From NCBI GenBank assembly GCA_001557505.1, contig LSAX01000002.1, positions 124,001 to 188,000 on the forward strand: a stretch of 64,000 nucleotides of DNA, given 5' to 3'. Below the pieces are notes generated by a model. It saw nothing but the letters and a program-made list of their open reading frames with translations. It ran no database searches and was not told the origin of the DNA. Numbering within the stretch: the first letter of the stretch is position 1; each line of letters opens with the position of its first letter. Positions 11,079 to 21,277 of the stretch are shown here, piece by piece. The position numbers and the translations under genes were made by a program. The DNA is from Reticulascus tulasneorum (lineage: Eukaryota > Ascomycota > Sordariomycetes > Glomerellales > Reticulascaceae).

Positions 11079-12045
11079 GACGCGAAAGATTGGACAGTGA
11101 AGCGTCACGGGCAAGCGAGAGTTGCAGCTTGAGAAGGGGGTGGGAAGACGCTGGAGTTGTCCCTGCTACAAAATTGCTGAAGCGAGGTTCAGGGTTGAAA
11201 TTTGTCACGGAATCTAAGATGATCGCGAAGTCTGGTTAATGTAAGGACCAGACACCGAGGGAACGTCCGACCTTACGTTAAGTAGTTCAGTAGTTACGTC
11301 ACGTTTCTTGCTCTCTCCTCTGCCCCGCTAGCAAAGTTGGAGATACTCGCCCAATTGCCTGAGCGAGAATCGCTACCAGCCAAGGCGAGTTTTGATTGGT
11401 CCTAGTTGTGGTACAAGCACTATTGTTTTGGCATTCAAATAGATTAAGCGAGATACACGAGATAAGCGATGCACAGGCAGTGCGGTGCCCACTTAAAACC
11501 TGTGCTGCGTAGACAAGACACTTCCGATGTGCTGGATTACTAGTATCCTTTACGCCTCTGTGCACCAGGTTGGTATATCATATCCCATATTCAGTCGTAT
11601 CTGCCCTGCTGCTCATCTCCTTGTTTGACCGGCCGAACCAAGCTTTCAGTAATACACTGCCAAGCAGCCAATCGATGCCTACGTCACCAGAACTGGGTTA
11701 CCCTCGCATAGCATGGTGAAGGCAATCAATGCCTGTGTTTTGGCAAGCATCAGAACGGGCTAAGTTAGCCGAGGGAAACGCCTTTGCCTTTCTTCCCCCT
11801 TGTCATGGGTTCCTGCTTTGCTAGTGTTGCCATATGCGACTAGCGCTAACCGGGCTCGTCGTTGCGGCCGTCACTCCTCTATGCCAGGCTTCTGACGGCT
11901 GCATCGCAATGCAGTTGACATAAAAAAGGGTGAAGCCGACAACTTTCCTCAAAGTCATTTTCACACGCTTTCTGGACCCAAAGCCCTCATCAGCCGGCTC
12001 TTTCGCATCGGGTAACCATCAGCCAGTAGTACAAACACAACAGAC
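11079..12045. other. Divergent intergenic region
   Basis: This is 967 bp between the starts of the GFA-type gene (minus) and the MetX-like gene (plus). A CATAAAAAAGG element at about 11919-11929, some 120 bp before the ATG at 12046, is a plausible TATA-like box. Two GAGATA(A/C)-type motifs near 11450-11466 were seen but mean little alone. No gene found. Confidence 0.4.
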
Positions 12046-13071
12046 ATGTCGGAGACGAAGTACTTTCACAAGGAGCTCATCCTCTCCCCCAATTCGAAGC
12101 CAGCACTAGGCAAATTCCCAGCCAAGCTGGCTTACAGGACCTATGGCTCACGCCTCAACCCTGCAGTCCTGCTGTCTTCAGCCTTCCTAGGATCCCTCGA
12201 CATGACAACGCCGTTCCTCTACACCGGCGACCACGCAGTACTCTCGCCCAGTCGATTTTTCATCATTGTCGTAGGACTGATAGGTGGAGGAGAGTCATCC
12301 TCGCCCTCCAACCAGCCGGCCCCGTTTGACGGGCCCCGTTTCCCCAACGCGACGTACCAGGATAATATCCATCTCCAGTACGCCCTGTGCACAGAGGAGC
12401 TGGGTATGTCGCAGCTCTTCGCATACGTTGGCTACAGCATGGGCGGGCAGCAGGCCTACCATATGGCCACCATGTATCCAGACTTTGTCCAGGCCATGGT
12501 GGGTCTGTCGACGAGTGCGCGCACGAGCGTAAGCAACTGGATGTCGCTCGAAGGCAACCGCCACGCCCTGATGACGGCGCACGATTTCCATGACGGTTCC
12601 TACAAGCAACAGCAGCCCCCACAGTCGGCCAAGGACGGTGTCAAGGCCTTCATGCGGGTACAGGTCGGCCGGGCACTCAGCCCTGGCTGGTTTCGCCAGC
12701 AGTGCTGGCGTCAGGCTGGGTTCGATAGCTTGGACACCTACCTGGAGGCGTGGTGGACCGGTGGCCCGGACGCCAATGATCTTCTGGCCATGCTGTGGAC
12801 GTGGCAGCACGGCGACCTTGCACTCCTGCACCCCAAAGAAGACCAGGGGGATTTAGCCACGGCGCTTGGGCGCATCAAGGCGAGGTGTTTGCTTCTACCT
12901 TGCAGTACCGACATTTTTTTCCCACCCGAGGATAACGAGGAAGAGGTCAGACACTTGGCGAATGGGGAGCTTGCCGTTTTGAATTCCGTGTGGGGACATT
13001 TGGCAGGATTGGGACCCAAAGAGGACCTGGACTTCATGAGCAGCAAGATCAAAGAGTTCTTGCGGATTTAG
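12046..13071 (+). CDS. Alpha/beta hydrolase, MetX (homoserine O-acetyltransferase)-like
   Basis: An intronless 341-residue protein. The nucleophile elbow GYSMGGQ places Ser131, an acid residue lies in CSTDIFFPP and the catalytic His in WGHLAG near the C-terminus, so the triad is complete. The overall plan (N-terminal AYRTYG block, GSMGG-like elbow, lid with WWTGG, C-terminal D and H) is that of the MetX-like branch. True homoserine acetyltransferases are longer and have a GGSMGG elbow, so this is more likely a MetX-like esterase or acyltransferase of secondary metabolism than the methionine-pathway enzyme. No signal peptide is present, so it is cytosolic. Confidence 0.8.
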   Translation: MSETKYFHKELILSPNSKPALGKFPAKLAYRTYGSRLNPAVLLSSAFLGSLDMTTPFLYTGDHAVLSPSRFFIIVVGLIGGGESSSPSNQPAPFDGPRFPNATYQDNIHLQYALCTEELGMSQLFAYVGYSMGGQQAYHMATMYPDFVQAMVGLSTSARTSVSNWMSLEGNRHALMTAHDFHDGSYKQQQPPQSAKDGVKAFMRVQVGRALSPGWFRQQCWRQAGFDSLDTYLEAWWTGGPDANDLLAMLWTWQHGDLALLHPKEDQGDLATALGRIKARCLLLPCSTDIFFPPEDNEEEVRHLANGELAVLNSVWGHLAGLGPKEDLDFMSSKIKEFLRI

Positions 13072-13841
13072 CAGGCAATATGACATGTCTCAGCCAGGCA
13101 GAATCTAGCATTTTTTTGTTCTTGTGAAAGACTTTCCGGACATGAGATCTCCCTAGGATGCGCTAATAGGCAAATCCTTATGTATAATATAGGCTAGCAA
13201 CGGTGATGTGATGAGCGACCCCCTCATCCAAGATTTCAACATGTGACTTCCTGAATCATAGTCTCGGAGCTCGCGCAACGCTCTTGCATGCCAATGCTGT
13301 TAGTATTGAAACTTTTGAAGGATGTCTCGACATGAACTTCTACCTGGATAGCGTCAAACATCAAGTAGTACACGAGGGATCTGCAAGAATGGTGTGTCAT
13401 ACCATCGCATTTTGTGCCAAGTCTTCCCGACATCTGTGATCATGGCTCCAGCCTACAGTTCTACGTTGCAGCGTCGCAAAACATCTACACATCCAGTCAT
13501 GGCGACCGTAGAAGGCGCAGAACTTATAAATTCCCATGCGAGAGCAGCTCGCTTCGGACGCTGCACAGAGCTGAATACGTAATATTGACATAGACGATAC
13601 ACCTCCTCTAGTTACAAGGGCTTATTTGAATTCCTTCACCAGACCTAGAATAGGGCTTTCAACGACCACGCCTCTCAAGATTCTGACCAATCTGCAGAGG
13701 AAGCAAGTGCATTGCCGGCGTCATTGGCGGCAGTCGTCACCCGCGCAAAGCGATAGCATCCGCGTCGCAATATCAAAAAGTGTTTTTAGTCATCTCTCAG
13801 CATAGCCTGACGCGTCTACAGTATATAAAATAGATTCAAAA
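13072..13841. other. Intergenic, nothing recognised
   Basis: This is 770 bp between convergent ends of the MetX-like gene and the nuclease-like pseudogene. Short frames only, no repeats noticed. Confidence 0.4.
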
Positions 13842-15188
13842 TTAACGAGATGCTTCCAGAGCACTAAGTGCAGAATGCGAAAGTTTCCAGTGGCTTATCG
13901 TTAGGACGTCAAGCTCACTAGCCCTCTTTGCCAGCATGATCAGCTCCACGAGTCTCTTCGCTACATTCCTGTCTGTGAGAGCGTATGATTTGATGAAGAC
14001 GTGGGTTATATCTTCAGCACGATAGTCTTCCTGGAAATCGGAAGGACTGACTGTCTCAATCTGTGACGACGAGAACTGAAAGGTTCTATCCGTGAGACTC
14101 TCACTCGCAACGTCCGGATTCGGCGATGGGGTACATGGCGCCAGAACAGTGTGCTGCGATCTGGTAGACTCTTCTGGGGTAGGCTCCCGGCCTCTCTTTT
14201 TTAGCAGCGGTGACGACTGTAAGACGATGCGGTCTAGTGGTGTTTTTGAAGGTGTCTTAGGGTAGTCGAGACTTCGATGAGAGGTACGCAGCGGAGTCGT
14301 GAGTTGCCGTGAATTATCCATGAAGTGATTGCCAATAATGTGATTAATAGCCGGAATCTCTTCGTCCCCATCATTAAATCCTTGCCAATGATGCGTAAGT
14401 CGGACTATTGGTGATGAGAATTCGGGCTCCAAGGGGGCATCCGAGGGAAGATATTCCAACCGGGATGAGGATGGTTTCAAGGAACGTGTTACCAAAGCAT
14501 TTCCCGAAGCGCTGTTGTCGTAACATCTTGACAAATGGAAGAAGACCACTTCGAGGTTGGTCTGAACCCAACCGAGAGGGATATCTAAGTCAATACAACA
14601 TTGGACAGCCTGCGCTAACCACGACTCGTATCAGCCAATGGTTCCGGGAAGAAGCTTTTCCCTATAACGTGTTGAACCCGGATGCTTGACCTTTATGTCG
14701 CCGATGGTCCGTATCTTCGTGTGGAGATCTCCTAGATCTGGCAGACCTTCGAGACCTCCATCGAGTGCCAACAGGTCTGGGCCAATGAGTTTCTCAGGTG
14801 CGCCTTCCAGTCTGTTATCGTCCGTTCCGTAGCTAGGGAAATGTTTAGGCGTGCCAATGATCGCCAAACCCGGGGCGATAATATCCAGAGCTACGTTGAC
14901 GCGAAGCATTAAGGTCGACTTCAAGAGGTCTGCCACAGTGGTCTCACTACCGGCATATCGAGTCAATGGGATGACTGTCGGTTGCCATGTTGCTGGATAT
15001 TCAGTTCGACGCTTCATAAAGCTCTGAAGTTCCACAGGATCCTCTTCAAAACTGACCCATGTTCGCAACCCAGTGCGCGGGACTCGAAGTGTCTGGAACC
15101 TCGGATCGGTACGATCTTGGGGCAAGTCGCGGGGGTAGACAAACTCGAGCTCGTCCGGAGGTATGGTCAAGAGATGCTCGACGTCCAT
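13842..15188 (-). pseudogene. PD-(D/E)XK nuclease-like gene broken by one in-frame TGA
   Basis: One reading frame runs from ATG 15188 to the stop at 13842-13844 and is interrupted only by TGA at 14633-14631; the two halves are 185 and about 263 codons. The first half ends with GPDLLALD and, about 30 residues on, IGDIKVK, fitting the PD...(D/E)xK active-site spacing. The second half opens with a helix (SWLAQAVQ) and LGWVQTNLEVVFFHLSR, as in fungal PD-(D/E)XK-like proteins. The tail is disordered and rich in Ser/Pro. The TGA would be an Arg codon (CGA) before a single C-to-T change. I checked for an intron that would skip the stop and found none in phase. It could still be an allele or a read-through case. 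Such genes are common in fungal accessory regions, and this one lies next to the recombinase remnant. Confidence 0.6.
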
Positions 15189-15235
15189 GATGTTGTGGGG
15201 ATCATGATGAAGTCAACGTGAGAAGAGGTTGATGC

Positions 15236-15246
15236 AGCATATATAA
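15236..15246 (-). promoter_or_regulatory. TATA box of the nuclease-like gene
   Basis: A CATATATAAG element lies about 50-58 bp upstream of the ATG at 15188. Its sequence and distance both fit a core promoter read leftward. Confidence 0.4.
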
Positions 15247-15522
15247 GTCTGACTTCAGCTACTTATGCACAGGATGATTAGCGGTCGCTGCCTAAGTGTT
15301 AGTTTAGTAGGAGGAGCTGTGAACAAAGCCAAGTGGGGCAATTAGCGTCACGATAAGCAAGCTTATTTGATGTATAGTGGGACTACTGCCTGAGCACAGT
15401 TTTCCTGGTACAGTCGTTTGATGGGATCACTACTGTAGAGGCTAGCCGAATCGGACCAAACAAAAACAAAACAAAAAACACCATGGAAATATGCCATAAC
15501 CTCAAGATACCGGCTACACGTT

Positions 15523-16682
15523 ATGCACATTTCTCAACAACGCCAACTCCACTTGACTACAATCCCACTGCTCAGATGGCGTCCGTCTCCCAGTCATTCT
15601 CAATTGAAACTGAAGCACGGCAAGCATTGGCGAGCCTTACAATCAATACCAGAGTCCTTGGGGGACATAGAGTTACCAAGCCAGCGCCAACGAGGCGAGC
15701 AAGGACGCGTAATATCCGCCCAAACACCATGCGATATAGACGAGAGTCAATTCAACTGCGACCGGAGCAGCGCGAACGCGCAGTCTTTATATTTCAAGCG
15801 CTACAAGAATCCTCGCATTTTGCGAAATGAGCGCCAACATTACGTTCTGTGCGTAGCGACCATGGCAGCAACGACGTCGAGCTCGAATATCCGAAGCACC
15901 GTTTCTGGCGACTCCTCCGGAGACCCGTCTATGCCGCCTTTAACGAAGAAGCACGTACGACTGCTTCGGAAAACCGTCGTATCAGATGTTGCCCTGCTCT
16001 ACGCCAAATATGTTGCCTATGCTCCCGATCTGACAACGCTTCACGTCGTATCGGATATGGCGGTACCGCCTAATTACTGGGCATTATTGAATACCTTCGA
16101 TTACGACATAGAACCCAGTGATCCGACAGTCCCATGGGTCAAATTGAAGGAGAAAAGGATACAAATCATTGAGGCTCAATTTGATGTTCTTGAGGTCAGT
16201 GCCGCCCCTCCGGTTTTTCTTTGTTCGTAAGTGTTGCTTGGTGCTCGTTGCTGATGTGTCCCTCGTAGCTATTAGCCATATTGCCAGATCCCTCCGAAGC
16301 TCAGAGACTATCAATCAAACTCGATCCGAGCGTCGTCGCTAGCATACTCCGGGAGCAGCGCCCGCCCGACAAGTGCAATCTTGCCATTCGGCACGTCAAT
16401 ACTTACTCTACCGAGCTTGGCAAATTGGTGATCGAGTCCACCGGACGATACTTACGCAGCCTCCCGTGGCGTACGAGCTTCCCCATGTTGTCAAGCCAAG
16501 ATACTGTGCACGATTATTGTGACACCATCAGCCATGTGCTGCGCATAATGGAAAAATGCATACAAGACGGCTGCGTAGAGACTGATGACTTTCTCTCCAA
16601 CCGCGCAGCCTTACGGATTATGCATGCTGTCTTGCTGGTCCATTGCCATGCTAAGGCTATCACAGTAGTAATCGTCTTTTGA
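15523..16682 (+). CDS. Hypothetical protein, two exons
   Basis: Exon 1 (15523-16194) and exon 2 (16269-16682) are joined in phase 0 by a 74-nt intron with GTCAGT donor, GCTGAT branch and GTAG acceptor, giving 361 residues. I do not recognise a domain. The first 110 residues are basic and low in complexity, so the true start could be the internal ATG at 15862. The later part is predicted helical and has a PDKCNLAIRHVNTY segment. A possible donor (GTAAGT) lies just past the stop, so the 3' end may be incomplete. It is divergent from the nuclease-like pseudogene with about 330 bp between, and it is probably part of the same accessory block. Confidence 0.4.
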
Positions 16683-17063
16683 TGAGTAAGTACGGTGTCT
16701 ACCTGTGTGTTTTCCTCGTTGCCAGTCTCGATAGCGATCGCGCCAACCTCATCACCGTTCAGTTCTAACTTGGTTGCGGTTCTCCTCATAGTTAAGTCGA
16801 CGGGGTTTTCTGAAAGGTCGGTTGTTTGCCTACTAGGGGAGCATTAGGATGATCCGCAGATTCGGCGGCTGAAATATGTAGGTATGTGGGTGGTCCCAAA
16901 TTTGGGCACTTTTGCTGAAGTGCTCTGTTGAAGGCCGTGGGCTTGTTATTGGTTTCATGAACTGCCCCCTCTGAGCGCGGACCCACACAAGAATATCAAA
17001 CACACGATGCGTTGATCAGCGATTAATACTCAACTCATATAGGGACAGCAGCTGGCGGAAGCT
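16683..17063. other. Intergenic next to the recombinase remnant
   Basis: This is 380 bp without a gene. It carries GATTCGGCGGC at about 16859-16869, which resembles the AATCCGGCGGC motifs beyond the other end of the recombinase (20002-20034) and may be a subterminal element repeat. Confidence 0.35.
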
Positions 17064-19587
17064 TCAAGCCATGTTGGCGATCTGCGTGGTTCGCAAAGTG
17101 TTGGCCATTGCAAGGATCGCCCAGCAATCCACATACGGACAATAGAAAGTAGTAGGTTTCCACTTTAGATGTTGATCCCGAAGATGCCTTGCTAGGCTAG
17201 ATATATGATACTGATGGTTCCGCTGGTCATCGCCAACCTCATCGTCTGTTTCGCAGAAAGGACATAGGACTTTAGACCTAGTAGAAACTGGCGTGGCCTT
17301 GCTAGGCTTCTTCATGGATCTAAATTGTTCAGCTTGTAGGTTTGAGCCAAGCCGAGCGGTGGAGCGCAGCGTCGATCTTTTCAAAGTCGCCATAGTTCGG
17401 TCGTGCTTTACTTCGTTCCGACATGGGCTTTCTCGCCGCTTGCATAAGCTGACAAGTGTTTTGATCAGGGACACCCGTATAGAATGTAGCTCCTCCCGGT
17501 CTTCAGCTTCTACCGCTTTTGAAAATAGCTTTGCCACATGAGCTCTCTCCGGTAGCTCATATTCATTGTAGGTGGCACAAGAATCGTGGATGGTTTCTGG
17601 CCATTGAGCTGCCGGTCCACTTCCTCAATTTGCACTCGGTCGTGGAACTCTTTGATAGTGCGTGTTAGCCGGTTGTTCATTTAATTTGATCCGTAGATTG
17701 TCCGCCTTCTTCTTGAAATCGTCATAGCGGCTTGCAAATGAGGTTCCCTCCGCCGCAGCACGGCTGGAGAATCCTGCACGGTGCATATCTGCCAGTGCTT
17801 TCGTTCTCTTCGCACGATATTCTACCAATTCTGGGTCCTGCATTACTTGAAACTTCTGCTGAGATGTCAAAGCTGTGGGTGCATCACCGTGGCGCAGGAG
17901 CCTTCCAGCAAGATGGATTAGATCATGCTTTGGGGCACTTCCAAAGCAGATACTCTGGCAATCGGCATCGACAAAATTGAACATGTAGTATAGTACGTAG
18001 ACTTTCGAGTCGCCTTGTCGATGACCCATGATCTTGTTTCTCTCCTCAGGTGTAAGAGCCTCTGTCACCTAGTTAGCATTGTATACCTCAAAGTAGCCAT
18101 TTTCGTACCATTTAGCTTTTTCCCAGAACCTCGTCGAAGGTCGTACCACTCGAGAGCCTTTGCCAACCCTATTGCCCGCCCGAGTCGAATGAGGTGGCGC
18201 CGTTCTTTCGAGTAAACAAGTTTTTTTTATCAATTGCCACTCGAATACCTTCCTCTGTTGCTTCAACATCATGAAAAACAGGTTTGTCTTTCCATTCCTC
18301 CTTCCACTGTAATCGAAGTCGATCGGAGTTTGCCGGAACCAGAAGCTTGCAAATATCCTCAGGCCTTGTAAGATTGGTCGCAAAAGCCTGGTCCACGAAG
18401 GCAAGGGCCTGGATTGGAATAAGGGGATCATAGAGGAGCATATCATCCTCACGAAAGGCGAACTCTTTCGATTCGGATTTTTCACCTGATCTCTTGATAT
18501 GCTCTAAGTTTACCATCAGCACCTGTTGTGGTCGTGTCTCCCCTTCGAGAGGTGGGAATAGCTGGAATTCCAAATGCTTATAAAGAAGCTGGCCGATCAG
18601 GGCGTTTGGTCTCGTTGCAGTTGCACCCGCGAGAATGAGATTCGCTGCTAATTGTACCCTTAGTCGCTCATGAGGGAAGACTTCTTCATCGCGAATCCAA
18701 TGATGTTAGAGAAGTAGAGCAAGATCTTCGATGAAAATTCCTGCCTTCTCCTTTTTGGAAGTGTCTAAACCGAATTTTGGCGTGAGCCAAGTGAGAATCC
18801 ACTGAAATATTGGTCAGACCTTCAACTCCTTTTGATTCTACTCAAGCTACCTACATTTCTGATATCGTACAAGACAGCTTCTGGCATCCAGCTTGCAGTT
18901 TTCTGAGAGTAGACCATGCTGAGGACTTTCTAGTACGTCATTATAGTTGACTGCTTCTTAATTCTGGAGTTTTTCACTCTCCAAACCAGATAGATCTTGA
19001 ACAGAGCAGCATCGCACTGGGTCAGCGATTGTATAGGATCATTCAGCTTCCGTTCGCGACAAAATCTGAATTGCGGCTATTAGCTTTAGTCACCATACGG
19101 CTAGCAAGGGAATTCACTGATTCTATTTCTCTTCTTGGTCAAATATCATCTCCTTTGTCCCGTCGCCATGGTTTGCAAGTGTTGGTCCCTCTTCACGGAA
19201 CCTTGCGAATAGATCGTCGTAATAATCCGCAGTGTCATCAGAGTTGTCTTCAAGAGAACAATAGCCAGAGTCTGGATCACTGTCTGCGATGGCATCAGGC
19301 CATGCACTTGAACTGGAGCTGTCGTTTGAGGTGCCAGTTTGCTGCGTTGGCTCCTCAAGAGTGGCCGGAAGTTGCTGAAGGTCCAGCGTTGAAATCTCGC
19401 TCGTAACGACGCTCAGACTTTCATCATCGCTCTGTTGCAGAGGGTTGCCATTTCGCAACTGTGGACTTTGTGCCTGGCTAATCCGTTGGTTGTTAAAGGT
19501 TGGAAGGCAAGATTCGCCAGTGGTTTTACTTCGCGAAATACCACTACGAGCACGAGCTCCTCGTGGAATTCTTTTTGGCAAGTCCAT
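17064..19587 (-). pseudogene. DUF3435 tyrosine recombinase (Starship captain), degenerate
   Basis: Pieces in order on the minus strand reproduce a DUF3435/YR protein. They are an acidic N-terminus from ATG 19587; a core-binding part with VWRVKNSRIKKQSTI and MVYSQKTASWMPEAVLYDIRN; the block DEEVFPHERLRVQLA plus GATATRPNALIG with a conserved Arg; EFQLFPPLEG; the NLEHIKRSG segment; WYDLRRGSGKKLN; the LTPEERNKIMGH...VYVLYYM part; the FGSAPKHDL...GRLLRHG part; and a C-terminal zinc finger with CPFC...RHLRDQH. Introns typical of the family can be traced (for example GTAGGT...TTTCAG near 18.8 kb). The gene is dead: in-frame stops sit where TGG (about 19120 and about 18930) and CAA (18708-18706) are expected, there is a frameshift in the T8 run at 18221-18228, and two more between 17.5 and 17.7 kb. 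Captains begin at the 5' end of Starships and face inward, so any element would have extended leftward. Confidence 0.85.
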
Positions 19588-19902
19588 GTATAGGGATGTT
19601 GACAGAGTTTCACAAGATGATCCAATATAGCATTTAGATTTTCAAACGCGGAACGTTCAAGAGGATAGAAGAGGAGCTAGGAGGATATCCAGAAGTCCAG
19701 AGCCGGTGGGCACTGTCCTGAAATAAGACCATGCTGCGAGGCACGATTGCTAGTATAGCCTCCGTAGTGAACGGAAACGCCATGCTGGGATCAGTTACGT
19801 GGTCCGTTTTGTCATGTGTAAACACGTAAATGGGACAAGGTCATATAGATGTATATGGCCCGGATTTGGGACTTTTGATTTAGATAATCGTATGTAAAAG
19901 GC

Positions 19903-20034
19903 AGGCGGTGAAAGTGTTTTAGGTAGGCGGTGAGGCTGTCTGACCATTTCTTATAGGCCGTAAGTCGGGGAAGTGGGGACTAGCGTGTGCAATGACCGCC
20001 AAATCCGGCGGGAGCTGCCTACCCAATCCGGCGG
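19903..20034. repeat. Paired short direct repeats upstream of the captain remnant
   Basis: AGGCGGTGA occurs at 19903-19911 and 19925-19933, and AATCCGGCGG at 20002-20011 and 20025-20034, each pair spaced 22-23 bp. Such phased repeats are seen near ends of transposable elements where the recombinase binds. The rest of 19588-20178 holds no gene. Confidence 0.45.
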
Positions 20035-20178
20035 CTTTTGCTCACGGAATCACATATTATCAGATGATGTCACCGACTAATTAGATGTCCGTTAGTTATA
20101 TGATTCGAACTTTATCAAGCCCTAAAATATCCTGCTAGCCTCGTTACAGATTATCCAATACGCTCTCAAGATTGGAAC

Positions 20179-20700
20179 ATGGAGTTTCAAGTTCGTTCCG
20201 AGCTGCCACGGGACATTGAAGCCATATCGCAGCTCACGGAAGCCGCCTTCAAAAACAAATGGTACAGCAACGGCGCCGAAGGGCGTATTGTCGGCGAACT
20301 CCGTGAGGCTGGGGCACTCTCGGTGTCTCTCGTGGCCATTGTTGGCAACGACGAGCAGGTGGTTGGACACGCCGCCTTTTCACCAGTCACAATCCACACA
20401 GAAGGGTCCAGAACGGAAATGGGCTGGTTCGGGCTTGGCCCGTTTTCTGTGCGGCCGGACCTTCAGAGACGCGGCATTGGAGGCGCACTCATCCGCGAGG
20501 GGCTTGGCCAGCTGAAAAGTGCTGGGGCTCGGGGATGTGTCCTTCTTGGCGATCCCGAATACTACCGACGATTTGGCTTCGTGAACGATCCAGGGCTGAA
20601 ATTTGAGAGTACGCCAGCCAAACACTTCATGAAGCTCTCTCTTGATGGGTCCACGCCTCAGGGGACGGTTAGCTTCCACGACGCATTCCCAGCTTCATAA
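20179..20700 (+). CDS. GNAT N-acetyltransferase, YhbS-like
   Basis: An intronless 173-residue protein of the GNAT fold. The acetyl-CoA binding motif A is LGPFSVRPDLQRRGIG (R/Q-x-x-G-x-G/A pattern), followed by the LLGDPEYYRRFGF block that marks YhbS-like acetyltransferases. It should transfer acetyl groups to an unknown small molecule or protein in the cytosol. YhbS-like proteins are mostly bacterial, and the lack of introns fits either a short native gene or an old transfer from bacteria. It is the first intact gene beyond the recombinase remnant. Confidence 0.85.
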   Translation: MEFQVRSELPRDIEAISQLTEAAFKNKWYSNGAEGRIVGELREAGALSVSLVAIVGNDEQVVGHAAFSPVTIHTEGSRTEMGWFGLGPFSVRPDLQRRGIGGALIREGLGQLKSAGARGCVLLGDPEYYRRFGFVNDPGLKFESTPAKHFMKLSLDGSTPQGTVSFHDAFPAS

Positions 20701-21277
20701 CTTGTGGACATAGATGCAGAGTTAATCAACGGCGGCGGCACCAGAATCAAGCCCAGTAATTCATGAGCCTAAACTGGGGTCCGGACATTTGTCCTGAAAA
20801 GGCACTTTCATTATGGTCGAGGGAATGAAATCTGGCTTTATGGCTGCCCAGACGCTCGCCACCCGAATCACCCTAAAGCAACAGCAGCTCTGGAAAATGC
20901 ACATGCCAATTTCTGAGGCAACCCCGTGCGTGATGCAAAGTGCTGTTGCACCTGATGTGACAATCTGGCTATGCGTGTTGGTATTAGGTCATGATGTAAC
21001 GAAAGACACTTTCCCCTTCACTATGACATGTCCCAAACGCCAGCAAGGTGCAGGATCCTAGACACCAGCTAAACCAGGATGATGTGGACAGCCTTTACTA
21101 CATGCGCGCCCCTAGGAAATGCGCCAGCCCTTGCGTATGTCCCATTCCGGCATAGTTCAGCCACAGCTGGAGTGAAGCCTTTGCAACGTTCTCGACTCAA
21201 ACCAACCCCGCTTTGTCACTCAAAGAACACCGCAAAATCATAGTCGTGTGGTTTATCAATCGACCACCCAAAACAGA
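20701..21277. other. Intergenic, nothing recognised
   Basis: This is 577 bp containing the promoter of the HET-domain gene. No clear TATA box, repeat or coding frame of interest. Confidence 0.4.

Noticed and set aside
12263..13086. Frames of 100-178 codons opposite the MetX-like gene
   Set aside because: They overlap an intact conserved gene on the other strand and show no family motifs.
14570..14660. An intron that would bypass the TGA in the nuclease-like gene
   Set aside because: The only candidate (donor GTTATA, acceptor GCGCAG) is out of phase and has a poor donor.
16514..16789. Minus-strand 91-codon frame
   Set aside because: It lies over the second exon of the two-exon hypothetical gene and has no recognisable motif.
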